Below are positions 11,640 to 23,466 of a stretch of DNA of 64,000 nucleotides, one piece after another. The DNA comes from Lepas anatifera (lineage: Eukaryota; Arthropoda; Thecostraca; Lepadidae). The number at the start of each line of letters is the position of its first letter. Position 1 is the stretch's first letter. The DNA is taken from assembly GCA_034440635.1 (NCBI GenBank), contig JAOTON010000044.1, positions 1 to 64,000 on the forward strand. The letters run 5' to 3'. Under the pieces are notes generated by a model. It did no database searches, was not told the origin of the DNA, and saw only the letters and a list, made by a program, of their open reading frames with translations. Position numbers and translations under genes: made by a program.

Positions 11640-12000
11640 CAACTACCAGTAGTTTTATTAGTCAGTGTCTTCTTGGTGAAGCTGACATATACCTTCCAGA
11701 ACATCTCCATACCCTGCGGCAGTTTTTTTCTTCTGAGCCTGTCTTTCCTGGTAAGAATTTGGCTGTATTTTATGACGGTGCAGCAGCACCTCTTGCATGT
11801 CGTTGGTCAGTTTGGCATTCCACACAAACTCCTCAGTGCCTTGTACTGGTGGATCTCGCCCCACAGTTCAGAATCCCTCGCCAGTCACTTGTGATCGACT
11901 CCCAGGATGGCAAACAGCATATAGGATTTGGGATCGCACAGGTCGGCTAGTTCGGTCGTGGAGGTGAGCTCCTTAAGGCTGGGCTTCTCGAGGGAGTAGT
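11640..12000 (-). pseudogene. Coding-like fragment, minus-strand copy of an inverted pair
   Basis: The minus-strand frame includes EHYSLEKPSLKELTS, ELADLCDPKSYMLFAI and, after a frameshift, NAKLTNDMQEVLLH. The same order appears on the plus strand at 12171-12520 (YSLEKPSSMDLAS, LTDLCGSNSSMLFTI, then a VRVTN-type stretch in another frame). Similar amino-acid order with differing DNA suggests descent from a real exon. I do not recognise the protein. Both copies are frameshifted and lie inside the 5.9-kb element. Confidence 0.45.
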
Positions 12001-12170
12001 GCTCAGGACAAGTGTTGGGCAGGCACGACTGGTACACCGCCGAGCCAACCAGCATCCTCGCCCACAACCCGCTCTGGAGTACTCCCTCGAGAAGACCAGC
12101 TCCATGGACTTCACCTCCAAGACCGAACTGACATAAGATACCATTACTTAAGGTATCTTGGGTAAAAAAG

Positions 12171-12520
12171 TACTCCCTCGAGAAGCCCAGCTCCATGGAC
12201 CTCGCCTCCATGACCGAACTGACCCAAGAACTGACCGACCTGTGCGGCTCCAACTCATCCATGCTCTTCACTATCTTCAAATTCAAAGTCGATCGCAAGT
12301 GGCTGGTGAGGGATTCCGAACGGTGGGGTGAGGACCAGCAATACAAGGAAACAGGAGTTTGTGCGGAATGTCAGAGTGACCAACTACCTGGCCGAGAGCT
12401 GCTGCGGCACCATCACAAAGTGCAGCAAGATTCTTACCAGGGAAGACCATCTCAGAAAAAAACTGCTGAAGGGTGTGGAGAAGTTCTAGAAGGTGCATCG
12501 TGTGTGTTGGGGTTTAGGGC
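12171..12520 (+). pseudogene. Coding-like fragment, plus-strand copy of an inverted pair
   Basis: This copy begins ACTCCCTCGAGAAGCCCAGC, the inverse of 11975-12000. A second direct short copy starts at 12079. Between them lies AAGATACC with its partner GGTATCTT, an 8-bp stem at the hinge. The frame reads SMLFTIFKFKVDRKWLVRDS, then needs a shift to continue. It is unrecognised; possibilities are a captured host exon or a decayed transposon protein. Confidence 0.45.
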
Positions 12521-12837
12521 GCTCCAGCGACTAGGCTATGTCGCTCCCATCGTTATAGTGGCTTTTCAGAGGCTAAAAATCAGTTCAGTGTTCTAAGTTC
12601 ACAAATGCAGCCATCTAGAGTTTAAACACCACTACTTTGTCTAGCTCTACTTGGGTTATAGATGACGTCAAAGCCCACCTCGGTAACTTCATTAAGACGG
12701 AACTGAACAATAAAAACTACCGGTAGTTGAAGTTGAAAGATGTATGCCGTATGAGATGAGATCTGAGATTAGATCACCGTTTGACACATGAGATCTAAAC
12801 TGAGAATCTAGGCCGGCGGTGCCGGTGGCGTCGGCGG

Positions 12838-15115
12838 CTTGGAGGTGCTGCAGTGACCCAAAATAGGTTTTGTGCTAGGGTGTCGAGTGGAAAATTCAGC
12901 TAGAATATATGACAAGTGAGTGGAAAATTCCCCTCAAAATGTATGGTGGAGTAAAAATTTCCCAATTTGGGTACTCAGGCGGTAAACTCTCAGAGCCCTT
13001 GTTTGAACTGAGGGATGGATATTTTGTTTAATTGTCTCAAAGTAAATATTTTTAAATTGTCCCCAAGCAGCATTGTTTGACCATTACCATGTGAAAATTT
13101 GGGTTAAACAGGTAAATCTTTACCAACTGAAACCCCCTGATGCAGTCTCCAATTATTTTTGAGGCAATGGTGAGTTGTCACGAAAAAAACTTTTGAGGGG
13201 CCTCTGAGACCAACCTTCGGGGGTAAAGAACTCTGGGAGCCACCTAGACTAACATTTGTGGGATGAAGACCAACACTTGGGGGGCTTCCCTAGACCAACG
13301 CTTGTGTCCCTCCTCTCCTCTCCCATATGACCAGCTCTAGAAAGTCTCTGAGACGAAATATCGGGGCCCCCTTAGAAAAACTCTGCAGAGGAGGCCTCCG
13401 AGACCGGCAGGTGGTGAAAAATAACGAAGGGATTTGTCATGCAATACCTAGTGCCTAAATTTATTATCTAAGCATACACTGTATAGTTTTTCTGTCCTGG
13501 ACAACGCCTCTCCTATACCTATAGTTATCGGAATTTTGGAGGCCACTCCTGACCTCAATCACTGCACCTCGCATACACCTATGCTAGGGCCCAGTAGAGC
13601 AATGGCTTACACTTAAGTAACCCAGACGAAACTACAAACTTTCTACCATGGCAATAAACTCTTCCAGACTCTTGCTAAAATTTTATTTTCTTTACTTGTC
13701 AATTTCCCTGCTCCTCCTCACATATATTCTCACCTTCATATGAATATGCTGCTTTGTATGAATCTAATCGAAGCTACAGCCACCGTGGCTACAGCCTTAT
13801 TTTTGTTTTGTTTCTTCCTTTCGTCTACATCAGCCAGGCGCGGCGGGTTGCGACCGTCGCGACAGCGTCACAACGACTACTACTTTAAATTTCTTATCGC
13901 TTGCTGCCTGCCGGTCGCCTAAACTACATAATTTGCATTTAAAAAATTGCCCTAAATTATTTTTCTGAATCCTTATAGGCTAGAAAATTCTACAGATAAA
14001 ATCACACAAAGAGTAAGACAAACACTGTTTTTGTCAATATCGAATATGCAACCATGCAACCTGCCTTTCAAAAAGCCTAAAGATGCCGCTTTTATTTACT
14101 AGATGTAAAGACGGCGTTTTGGTAAGTCCACGCCGTAGACCAGCCATACAACAAAGTGCCGATGTTTGAAGGGTAGCTGGATGCATTCTTGTGGCTAGAA
14201 AAATTCATTTAATGAAAATGTAGAGTTTCAATATATTCAAATACCGGACAATTCCAGTTCAACTAAAATATCAGCGTTTTTATGCCTAGGGTGTCGAAGG
14301 GTGTCGTGAGTGGATTTGGGTGTCACACGGCGTGGACGCAGCAATGAGGGGCTGATACGGATAAAAATGATTTTCTTCACAATAAATGGTCAATTTTCTA
14401 TGATACATTGTCAAAAAAATATGCTGCTTAGCATACAAATTTCAAGATAATTGCTCTTAACAAAAATATGACCAAAAATGGTTTTTCCCTATTCTCGGTA
14501 CCAGAAATACGAAAACAACTTTTCAAGGACGTAAGCCTAGAAATCATGTGCACGGATAAACTGCTTTCCAGAAATGTATCTCTTAAAACGATCAGTTTAT
14601 TTCTTTGGCAACACAAGGCTAGGGTGTCTAATTTTCCACTCACGAATTTTGTGAGTGGTGGAATTTAGTGGCGGTGTTCACCCACTGTAACTTTCTCCGG
14701 GGTGGGCACTGAGCGTCTTGCCTGCGCCAGAATTTCGATTCTGTTGTTCCATTGAAATCGGTGGAGATAAGGATGCCAGGTATAATTGGCCGGAAAAATA
14801 GAAGTCGCCAGATTTTTGCAGAAAAGCGAAAGACGTGCATAAAAGCCGAGTTAATTTGCAGATCTTCTATTCGATTCTCCTGCTCTCTTTTTCCAGTGTA
14901 CGTTAGTAGAGGAGGCAATTGAAATGGCCCTTGTAGTAAGTGTATTGTTGAATATTGTTAACTTTGTGAGTGAATTATGCCTTTGGTAACTAGAACCATA
15001 CTTGAAAAGTGAGTGGAGAATTCAGGAAAAAAATATAAAAGTGAGTGGAAAATTCTGCTTGACTGGGTGTCGCTCTGCACCCAGCACCCCAGATTTTGGG
15101 ACACTGAGGTGCTGT
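12838..15115. mobile_element. Probable nested insertion with GAGTGGAAAATTC motifs
   Basis: The edges are partial inverted copies: left AGTGACCCAAAAT with AGGGTGTC, right GACTGGGTGTC with ATTTTGGGACACT. GAGTGGAAAATTC or a close variant recurs near 12888, 12920, 15010 and 15044, with inverse copies around 14630. No coding potential is recognisable; the frame at 13740-13922 has no motif. Boundaries and superfamily are uncertain. Confidence 0.35.
13185..13420. repeat. Degenerate GC-rich repeat, short island
   Basis: Units such as GGGGGCCTCTGAGACCAAC followed by CTTCGGGGG match the repeat at 62560-64000 in the same orientation, and that at 180-890 in the reverse. The island sits inside the nested region of the 5.9-kb element. 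Confidence 0.5.
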
Positions 15116-15284
15116 GAAGGGAGGATCATCACTGCTTCTTGCTATTGACTGTGACTTGGTACTATGTTACACGTGAAGCTCCATTCGTACTCTATGAAGC
15201 GCAGTGAATGAGTGTGCCTATTAAATCGATAGTCTTTTTGCTAGGCATATTTGATAGTTCATAAGCTTCATGGTCTAGTTTGGA

Positions 15285-16980
15285 GCATTGCATAGTGATG
15301 CAGCGGGCCTAAAAACAGGATTAAACACTTAAAAGTGACTTCTTAGAAATATTAAATGGATATACCTTTAAGAATTCATTGGACCATGGAAAATCTCACT
15401 TACTTCCTTCATTTACCGTGCCACGTCGATTTCACGGCTGGTGAAACACGAAACTTTTTCCACATCACTACATGCCGGAATCTTGCTAAAAAATAACGGC
15501 ATGATTTCAAACAAGAATCGCAAATGCTAACACCTAGCCATCGATAGTAAAAATACACCATCGTCACCTTTCAGGTTTCTGTGACCTTCTGGTCACAGAA
15601 ATGCAACTCTAGCTAGTCCCAACAACATAGTGAGAACATTTTAATATCGATATATTTTGAAAATAGCATTCCCACACAAATCACGTTTTCCTGCAGAAAA
15701 TGTACTATCACGATCAGCTTAAAAAATTATAGCGAATAATTGAGGATGTGCCCTCTATAGTCTTTAAATGTTGGAATCATCAGGTGGGCATCCGTCAACC
15801 GAAAACAGGTTATGACGGTTTTTGTCCTAGACTAATACCATCATAATTTGTTTTCGGTCGCTGGATGTCAACTTAATGATTTTTACCATTTAAAGACCAT
15901 AGAGAGATAAAAACTGGCAATTTTACACATGTGTAAACGTAATACCACGGAACATGGCATTATTTGCGGTTGTCGATATGTTCCAAATTAAACACGTTTC
16001 CGTATAAATCGCAAATTTTGCTCAGCTTATTGCTTTTGGTTAGATTTTCGGCTTTGCAGTGATTTGAACCAATTGTACTGAGCATCAGAGCCATCAAATA
16101 CCCTCAACAGTCTCTGTGATGGAACTGAAAATGACCGTCAGCAAAGAAAAATTGTGGTGTTTTTTACGCGTGATCAAAGCGTGATTTGACGAAAACCTGA
16201 CATCAAAACACAAGTCTGTTTTGTGTTTGTTTGAACCATTCAATGAAAAGCCTTCTAGTTAATTAAAATCGATGTTCTATCATTATAAGCCCTTGATTAA
16301 AAAGGACCATTGCCCATAGGTGGATTCAGGATCACCAATCGGGGGGGGGCACCTTGCTAGGGTAGGAGGGTGCCATCCGGACCAAGGGGGCACCACTTTT
16401 GGCCGACAAATCCTGCCAGGTTGGCGCCAAATCCTATCGTGGGACGCTCATTTTCGCTTCGGTAAGGGGAGGTTAGGAAGTGACAAATTTCAGGGGGGCG
16501 CCGCCATCGACCCTTCAGAGGAGCGCCGTGGCTATTTTAATGAGCGCCGAGGGTGGGATGGGGGACGGCACCTGTCCCTCTTTGCCCCCTGGATCTACCT
16601 ATGGCATTAAAAACGTGTAGTGACATTTTTATGACATCACCATATTATAATTTGTCGAAATCTGGAATCGAAAATTGATATTCTGTGATTTGATTCAAAC
16701 GATTTGACCATTAGTTTTCGATTGAAGAAAAAAGCATTCTATCGTCATAGGTTTTCAATCAAAAGTGGTTATCGCCAATACACAATTATGATATTTTACT
16801 GACATCACTAAACGGCTATTTGTCGTAAGCCAAATATAGAAAACCAACATTGCACGTGCTTGCTTGAACCACCCGATAGAAGACCTTCATTTGAATTAAA
16901 AAGCATCGTTCTATCATAATTGGGTTTTGAGCTAGATGTTCCACCCTGTTTTCTTCTGGCCTCCTGCATCACTATGCATT
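15285..16980. mobile_element. Nested TIR element inside the right arm of the 5.9-kb element
   Basis: Left CATTGCATAGTGATGCAG with AAAACAGG is mirrored at the right by CCTGTTTTC and CTGCATCACTATGCATTG. The flanking sequence on both sides belongs to the inverted arm of the larger element and becomes continuous if this piece is removed. The inside is AT-rich. It carries a long inverted pair around 15785-15880 (CATCCGTCAACCGAAAACAG and its partner) and a degenerate unit with TTCTATCATTA-like strings near 16275, 16735 and 16910. No transposase is visible. Confidence 0.45.
16314..16602. mobile_element. Small hAT-like MITE
   Basis: Left ATAGGTGGATTCAGG and right CCTGGATCTACCTAT are inverted repeats around a GC-rich 290-bp core that stands out from its AT-rich surroundings. 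Target duplication is not clear. It is a third-level insertion within 15285-16980. Confidence 0.5.
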
Positions 16981-17138
16981 GATACGATCTAGGAGCTATG
17001 TTCAAACCCGCTGCGAATGGACAGTTTTCGAGTCTCGAGAAAACCAAAACCAGTTCTGAGTAGCTTTTAGCACAAATAATGGGAATCTGGTGGACTATTT
17101 TGCAAACCTGGGGGGTGCCGGTAAAATGGGCAGCCCTA

Positions 17139-17332
17139 AGGTACCAGGCCATGAGGTGTGGGTCGGTCAGGCGTGTGGGAGCGGGCATAGTTCGCAGTCA
17201 GCGGTGTAGGTACCAGGCCATGAGCTGTGGGGTCGGTCAGGCGTGTGGGGGCGGACAGAGTTCGCAGTCAGCGGTGAAGGTGCCAGGCCATGAGCTGTGG
17301 GGTCGGTCAGGCGTGAGGGAGCGGATCAGAGA
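17139..17332. repeat. 70-bp minisatellite, right part
   Basis: Units at 17142, 17211 and 17281 have the same sequence and orientation as 11041-11216. The first unit starts at AGGTACCAG, the duplicated target. Together the two parts were one array before the 5.9-kb element inserted. Confidence 0.85.
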
Positions 17333-17677
17333 TTGAATACCGGAACAGATCCTTGAGTGCGCACTGACCCAAAAATACAGACCTAGTGGCAGTTACAGGG
17401 GGCTAGCGGCAGTCAAGCCCCCACAAACGTCAGAGTACCTGTATTAAATGCAAAGCCGGAGGCTGTTCAGAGGCTGTAATGGGGAGGTTTGAGACCCCTA
17501 GCCCCCTCCCAAATAAATCTCTGGACCCGGCACTGTGCAGACCCCATATGTTCCCTCTCCGACGCTTTCCCGGTACTTCAATAATAATGTGTCTGCGCTG
17601 CAACACCGGGAATTCAAATTACACCCATATCCGAAAGATGCGATACATTTATTAAAAAAATGGGAGCGAAATCATTA

Positions 17678-19406
17678 TTAACACGCGTATCGAGGGGGCC
17701 CGGTACCCGCCCCCTCGGCTTTTTTGGAGGAAGCATAAAGAGGCGGCGCGAAGTGCCGCCGTACTTGTAACTTTTCTCAGATAATTTTAACAACTTTTGT
17801 CAAAATTGTATGGCTAGTTCATCTCAGGGCAGGTCACCAGTACAGGTCAAGTGACCTGACCTCAAAAAAGAGTTTAAGATATCATAAGTCAGAACAGGGT
17901 GAACTTATCCGATTCAAACCCATAACACAAAATGGACCCATCGAGTTCCCTAAAGTGTGTTCCGGTATTCTTGATATTGATGATTTAAGTTCAGGTACGA
18001 GCCATGACCTCTCCATTGGAAATACATGGTAAAAGTTGTTTAACACGCGCATTGACGGGGGTCTGAGCCACCTTCGCATTGACGGGGGGCGGGTACCAGC
18101 CCCCCTAAGATCTCAAGAACCACGTAGGTTTCGCGAGTAACCACGTACCACGTTTTTTCGTAACCCAACCACGTACCGTTTTTCGCTAGGTAGCGAAAAA
18201 CGGTAAACGGCGTTGGGTTACCCATCCACTTCTCCATCGAAAACATCTGAACCATTTTTTGTCAGGTCACATTTAAGGTCACGAGAGGTCAAAACATGCC
18301 ATCATAGGGATAACATGTAAATTCAGTTTTTCGGCCATTACATCTGAACAAGTAAAGATAGAGCAAAACGACTTGAACTATATGAATCCTCTCAGCAAGC
18401 CGAATCGAATGATATATAATTTGACCTTGCTAGGTCAAATCAAGGATTTGACCTGACCTGAGGTCAGGTCAGGGTCAAATTATATAAAAAGCATATCATT
18501 AGAACCGCAAAGACCAGGCGAGTCTAATGCAGCTAAAAATATCCGTTACTGAGTTATTCCGTAAAAACCATTTTCCATGTATTTCCAATGGAGAGGTTAT
18601 GCCTCGTACCTGACCTTAGGTCATCGATATAAAAATACCGGAGCATATTTTAGAGAACTCGGTGAGGACATTATGTGATATGAGTTTCAATCGGATAAGT
18701 TCACCCTGCTCCGACTTATGCTATCTTAAACTTTTTTTGGGGTCGGGTCACTTGACCTGTACTAGTGAGCTGACCTGACATGACCTAACCTTAAAATTTT
18801 CACAGAAGTTGTAAGAATGATGAGAGAAAAGGTATACCAAGTACGGCGGCGCTACGCGTCGCCGTTTTTCTGCTATCTCCGAAAAACCCGAGGGGGTGGG
18901 TACCCGCCCGCCCCGTCAATGCGCGTGTTAACTAAATAACTTAGAAATGAATGATGATAGAGCGTTTATTCTAACTGCATTATATTCGCCTTGTATTTGC
19001 GATTCTAATTATATATTTTTACTTAATTTGAACTTGACCTGGCCTGAGGTCAGGTCAAATCCCATATTTCGACCTAGCAAAGTCATATTATATACAATTC
19101 GATTCGGCTTGCTGCGAGGATTCCAATGGTTCTAATTTTTTCCTCCATCTTAACTTGTTCAGATGTAATGACCGAAAACCTTTATTTACATGTTATCCCT
19201 ATGATGGCATGTCTTGACCTTTAGTGACCTTAAATGTGACCAGACAAAAAAAGAACATTTTGGATAGATAAGTGAATGGGCTACCCAACACCACTTCCTG
19301 TTTCTCGCTATCTAGCGTGGTTCTCGAGATCTTAGGGGGAGGGGCGGTTACCTGCTGCCCCCGTCAAAGCAAAGGTGGCTCAGACCCCCGTCAATGCGCG
19401 TGTTGA
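17678..19406. mobile_element. Family A TTAA element, outer copy of a nested pair
   Basis: The left end TTAACACGCG is at 17678. The right end GCGCGTGTTGA is at about 19397-19406, with the final TTAA mutated to TTGA. The left half runs to 18039 and the right half resumes at 18932. Joined, the order matches the complete copy at 49962-50811, except for the inner element. There is no coding region. Confidence 0.75.
18040..18931. mobile_element. Family A TTAA element, inner copy inserted in the outer copy
   Basis: TTAA at 18040-18043 and at 18928-18931 bracket 884 bp ending in CACGCGCATTGACGGGG and its inverse. The orientation is opposite to the outer copy. A 23-bp palindrome lies at 18449-18471 (TGACCTGACCT, one base, AGGTCAGGTCA). 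One end carries a doubled subterminal motif: GTCAATGCGCG, GGTGGCTCAGAC, and CAATGCGAAGG. No transposase is present. Confidence 0.85.
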
Positions 19407-19624
19407 AATCTAAACCTACCCGCACTGCCTCCGGCCAACACAATCAAATGCATCGGGGCTTATCGACGCACCAACTGCCAGCGTCATATGGCAACCAAAT
19501 CCATCAGTGCATTGGATTATATCGATACCCATTCAAATCATAGGCTAGCATGACAAGTACAACAGGAGCTACGGCTTCCTGGGCAAGGCGACAGGTCCTG
19601 TCCCAGTACTGACTTCGCCAGCAG

Positions 19625-21740
19625 GCTCATCCCAGAACGTCCGCTCCTCCCAGCCACCCTCAGCGTTCACAGAACGTCCGCTCCTCCCATCCACCCTCAG
19701 CCTTCACAGAACGTCCGCTCCTCCCATCCACCCTCAGCCCTCACAGAACGTCCGCTCCTCCCATCCACCCTCAGCCTTCACAGAACGTCCGCTCCTCCCA
19801 GTCACCCTCAGCCTTCACAGAACGTCCACTCCTCCCAGCCACCCTCAGCGTTCACAGAACGTCCGCTCCTCCCATCCACCCTCCGTCCGCTCCTCCCATC
19901 CACCCTCCGTCCGCTCCTCCCATCCACCCTCAGCCCTCACAGAACGTCCGCTCCTCCCAGTCGCCCTCAGCCTTCACAGAACGTCCGCTCCTCCCATCCA
20001 CCCTCAGCCTTCACAGAACGTCCGCTCCTTCCATCCACCCTCAGCCTTCACAGAACGTCTGTTCCTCCCAGTCACCCTCAGCCTTCACAGAACGTCCGCT
20101 CCTCCCAGTCACCCTCAGCCTTCACAGAACGTCCACTACTCCCAGCCAACCTCAGCCTTCACATAACGTCCACTCCTCCCAGCCACCCTCAATCCTCACA
20201 GAACGTCCGCTCATCCCAGTCACCCTCAGCCTTCACAGAACGTCCGCTCCTCCCAGTCGCCCTCAGGCTTCACAGAACGTCCGCTCCTCCCATCCACCCT
20301 CAGCCTTCACAGAACGTCCGCTCCTCCCAGTCACCCTCAGCCTTCACAGAACGTCCACTCCTCCCAGCCACCCTCAGCGTTCACAGAACGTCCGCTCCTC
20401 CCATCCACCCTCCGTCCGCTCCTCCCATCCACCCTCAGCCCTCACAGAACGTCCGCTCCTCCCAGTCGCCCTCAGCCTTCACAGAACGTCCGCTCCTCCC
20501 ATCCACCCTCAGCCTTCACAGAACGTCCGCTCCTTCCATCCACCCTCAGCCTTCACAGAACGTCTGTTCCTCCCAGTCACCCTCAGCCTTCACAGAACGT
20601 CCGCTCCTCCCAGTCACCCTCAGCCTTCACAGAACGTCCACTACTCCCAGCCAACCTCAGCCTTCACATAACGTCCACTCCTCCCATCCACCCTCAGCCC
20701 TCACAGAACGTCCGCTCCTCCCAGTCGCCCTCAGCCTTCACAGAACGTCCGCTCCTCCCATCCACCCTCAGCCTTCACAGAACGTCCGCTCCTTCCATCC
20801 ACCCTCAGCCTTCACAGAACGTCTGTTCCTCCCAGTCACCCTCAGCCTTCACAGAACGTCCGCTCCTCCCAGTCACCCTCAGCCTTCACAGAACGTCCAC
20901 TACTCCCAGCCAACCTCAGCCTTCACATAACGTCCACTCCTCCCAGCCACCCTCAATCCTCACAGAACGTCCGCTCCTCCCAGTCGCCCTCAGGCTTCAC
21001 AGAACGTCCGCTCCTCCCATCCACCCTCAGCCTTTACAGAGCGTCCACTCCTACTAGCCACCCTAAACCTTTACAGAGCGTCCACTCCTACTAGCCACCC
21101 TAAACCTTCACAGAACGTCCGCTCCTCCCAGCCACCCTCAGCCTTTACAGAGCGTCCATTCCTACTAGCCACCCTAAACCTTCACAGAACGTCCGCTCCT
21201 TCCATCCACCCTCAGCCTTCACAGAACGTCCGCTCCTCCCAGTCACCCTCAGCCTTCACAGAACGTCCACTACTCCCAGCCAACCTCAGCCTTCACATAA
21301 CGTCCACTCCTCCCAGCCACCCTCAATCCTCACAGAACGTCCGCTCCTCCCAGTCGCCCTCAGGCTTCACAGAACGTCCGCTCCTCCCATCCACCCTCAG
21401 CCTTTACAGAGCGTCCACTCCTACTAGCCACCCTAAACCTTCACAGAACGTCCGCTCCTCCCAGCCACCCTCAGCCTTTACAGAGCGTCCATTCCTACTA
21501 GCCACCCTAAACCTTCACAGAACGTCCGCTCCTTCCATCCACCCTCAGCCTTCACAGAACGTCCGCTCCTCCCAGTCACCCTCAGCCTTCACAGAACGTC
21601 CGCTCCTCCCAGCCACCCTCAGCCTTCACAGAATGTCCGCTCCTCCCAGTCACCCTCAGCCCTCACAGAACGTCCGCTCCTCCCATCCACCCTCAGCCCT
21701 CACAGAACGTCCGCTCTTCCCAGCCCCCTCAGCTCCAGGG
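19625..21740. repeat. 37-bp minisatellite, about 57 units
   Basis: The unit reads TTCACAGAACGTCCGCT then CCTCCCATCCACCCTCAGCC (37 bp). Variants (CATCCACC, CAGTCACC, CAGTCGCC, CATAACGTCCACTC) recur in fixed order in blocks near 20130-20220, 20640-20700, 20890-20960 and 21270-21340. This shows duplication of multi-unit blocks. No gene lies within it. Confidence 0.9.
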
Positions 21741-23366
21741 CAGCCCGCAGCTCCTTAGGATGCTCCCAGCCTGTCGCCGCTGTGGATCGTCCACAAGGCA
21801 GGACACCGGAGTAATGTGATCAGCTTTAGTTTGACGTCCATATCAGCTATGTTGTAGCGTAATCGTTCGAAAGGTTCTTCCAATGAGCCTTTTGCCCTAA
21901 GTGATGACCCTTCTGACTTCTTACTAAATCTCAGTTACAAAAATAAATCACACACCACTGATTAGCTCATATCCTGGAAACCACCCAGTGAAAAAGTAAA
22001 AATAGGCATCTTAATTAATTTCAGACACATGTGCCAAGGTCACGACTTTAAAACCTGTTCTGAGGCAAAAGTTTGTATTTTGTCTTATGTGGCCCGTTGT
22101 ATTTTCTATCCAGTGATGTCTATTTTAATTAATTTCGATCAGCCACTTTTAAGATACAAAATTGTTTCTTCTTCAATGTTTGCGTTGATCTCGAAATTTT
22201 GATGATCAGTATCTCGTAAGCTTTTTGACCTTGGAACCTGAAAATAGGCCCAATTGTTTTCTTTCTATGAGGGGTCCTGGGTATAACATTTGGGGGAAAT
22301 CTGAGGGGTCATGGTGAACTTGTTCGTGCCCACCTGGAAGATTTGACCTGGAATGACCCATTTATGAAAGGCTACCATGGTTTTGTTCCATCAAGGAGGT
22401 TCAAACTGTAACGGCGGCGTCGGCACGGGGGCGCGCGCACACGCGGCGGGCGTCGCGCCCAACGTGGGCCATTTTCACAAAAATGTCCATATTTTTTCTG
22501 AAAATTTACAAAAGTTTAATATTTTTATATTTAAAATCTTAAAATGCTCCTATATGGTACGAAATATACCTTTGCCTGTGCTTGACGTCCTGATCTCGCA
22601 AATACTGCCATATTCAATGGGCTTCAATACGCTGGATATTCACCGTGACGTCAGCATGTCGTCACGCCAAAAGCTGACAACTGTGGCCGACTCCTTGGGT
22701 ACATTTTGGGTAAACTTCAAGTAGGTTTTTAGTTTTTCTCTACGGAAATTTATAGTTCCAAGACAAATGGTATGTTAAGTACCGGGTTTTCTGGCATGCT
22801 TTACAACTTAGCTATCTCAGTTAAATTCACGTTATAAAGTGCCACATTCCCTTTAAGTCATTTACTTTCATTTTAGCTTCCATCCACTCTGCCATTCCGA
22901 AGGTAAAATATAACCCCGCAAAACTTTATACTTCAATCGTGGATAGATTTACGACTCAGATTGGATTCTTTTAAGACGTGTATGTAGCTTTGGGATCTCG
23001 CCTAAAAACAAATGTGTTTGGCAAAAGCTGTGCAATTCCTGCTCAACCTTGAAATAGAATAAGCCCTGCGCTATAAAAGGCGCAAAAGGCGATGAATAAC
23101 AGATTTGGTGCAATGAAGAGCTGCCACCCCCACAACGCCGCCGCCCCTGTGGGGTGCCGCCCCCACTCGCTGAGCATCCCCAAAGATGTTTTGGGAAAAT
23201 TACACCCCTGGACTAACCATGAAGTCGCTGGGCCACTTGGTTCATGTCATTCTGAACCGACGCTCTATATGCCGTCACTCTGTAGTCTCGCTGCCAACTA
23301 TGACATTTCCGGATCCCTTCTTTACACCTTTATTCGAAAGCAGGGTGTACACAAATGAGAACCGCC
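21741..23366. other. Unassigned interval
   Basis: Mostly AT-rich sequence. The plus-strand frame at 22377-22724 (115 codons) has no recognisable domain, and its GC-rich start contrasts with the rest. I do not support a gene here. Confidence 0.4.
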
Positions 23367-23466
23367 GTGAGCTGTAAGTGTGAGCTGTAAGTATGAGCTG
23401 TAAGTGTGAGCTGTAAGTGTGAGCTGTAAGTATGAGCTGTAAGTGTGAGCTGTAAGTATGAGCTGC
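23367..23466. repeat. 13-bp microsatellite-like array
   Basis: About eight tandem copies of TGTGAGCTGTAAG or TATGAGCTGTAAG. GAGCTGTAAG recurs every 13 bp. Confidence 0.9.

Larger units (their letters stand above)
11217..17138. mobile_element. 5.9-kb element with hAT-like ends, inserted in a minisatellite
   Basis: The left end TAGGGCTGCCCATTTTAC and right end GTAAAATGGGCAGCCCTA are exact inverted repeats. Near-identity continues for about 110 bp (11217-11330 against 17030-17138) and is interrupted further in. AGGTACCAG is present directly on both sides (11208-11216 and 17139-17147), which fits the 8-bp duplication of hAT transposons with one ambiguous base. The YARNG-like terminus also fits hAT. 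I see no hAT transposase or dimerisation motif, so it looks non-autonomous. The right arm is interrupted by another insertion (15285-16980). The match between 11330-11530 and 15120-15300 in inverse orientation shows that the terminal repeats were once several hundred bp long. Confidence 0.7.

Noticed and set aside
22377..22724. 115-codon plus-strand frame
   Set aside because: No motif, an abrupt GC change within it, and no supporting neighbour.
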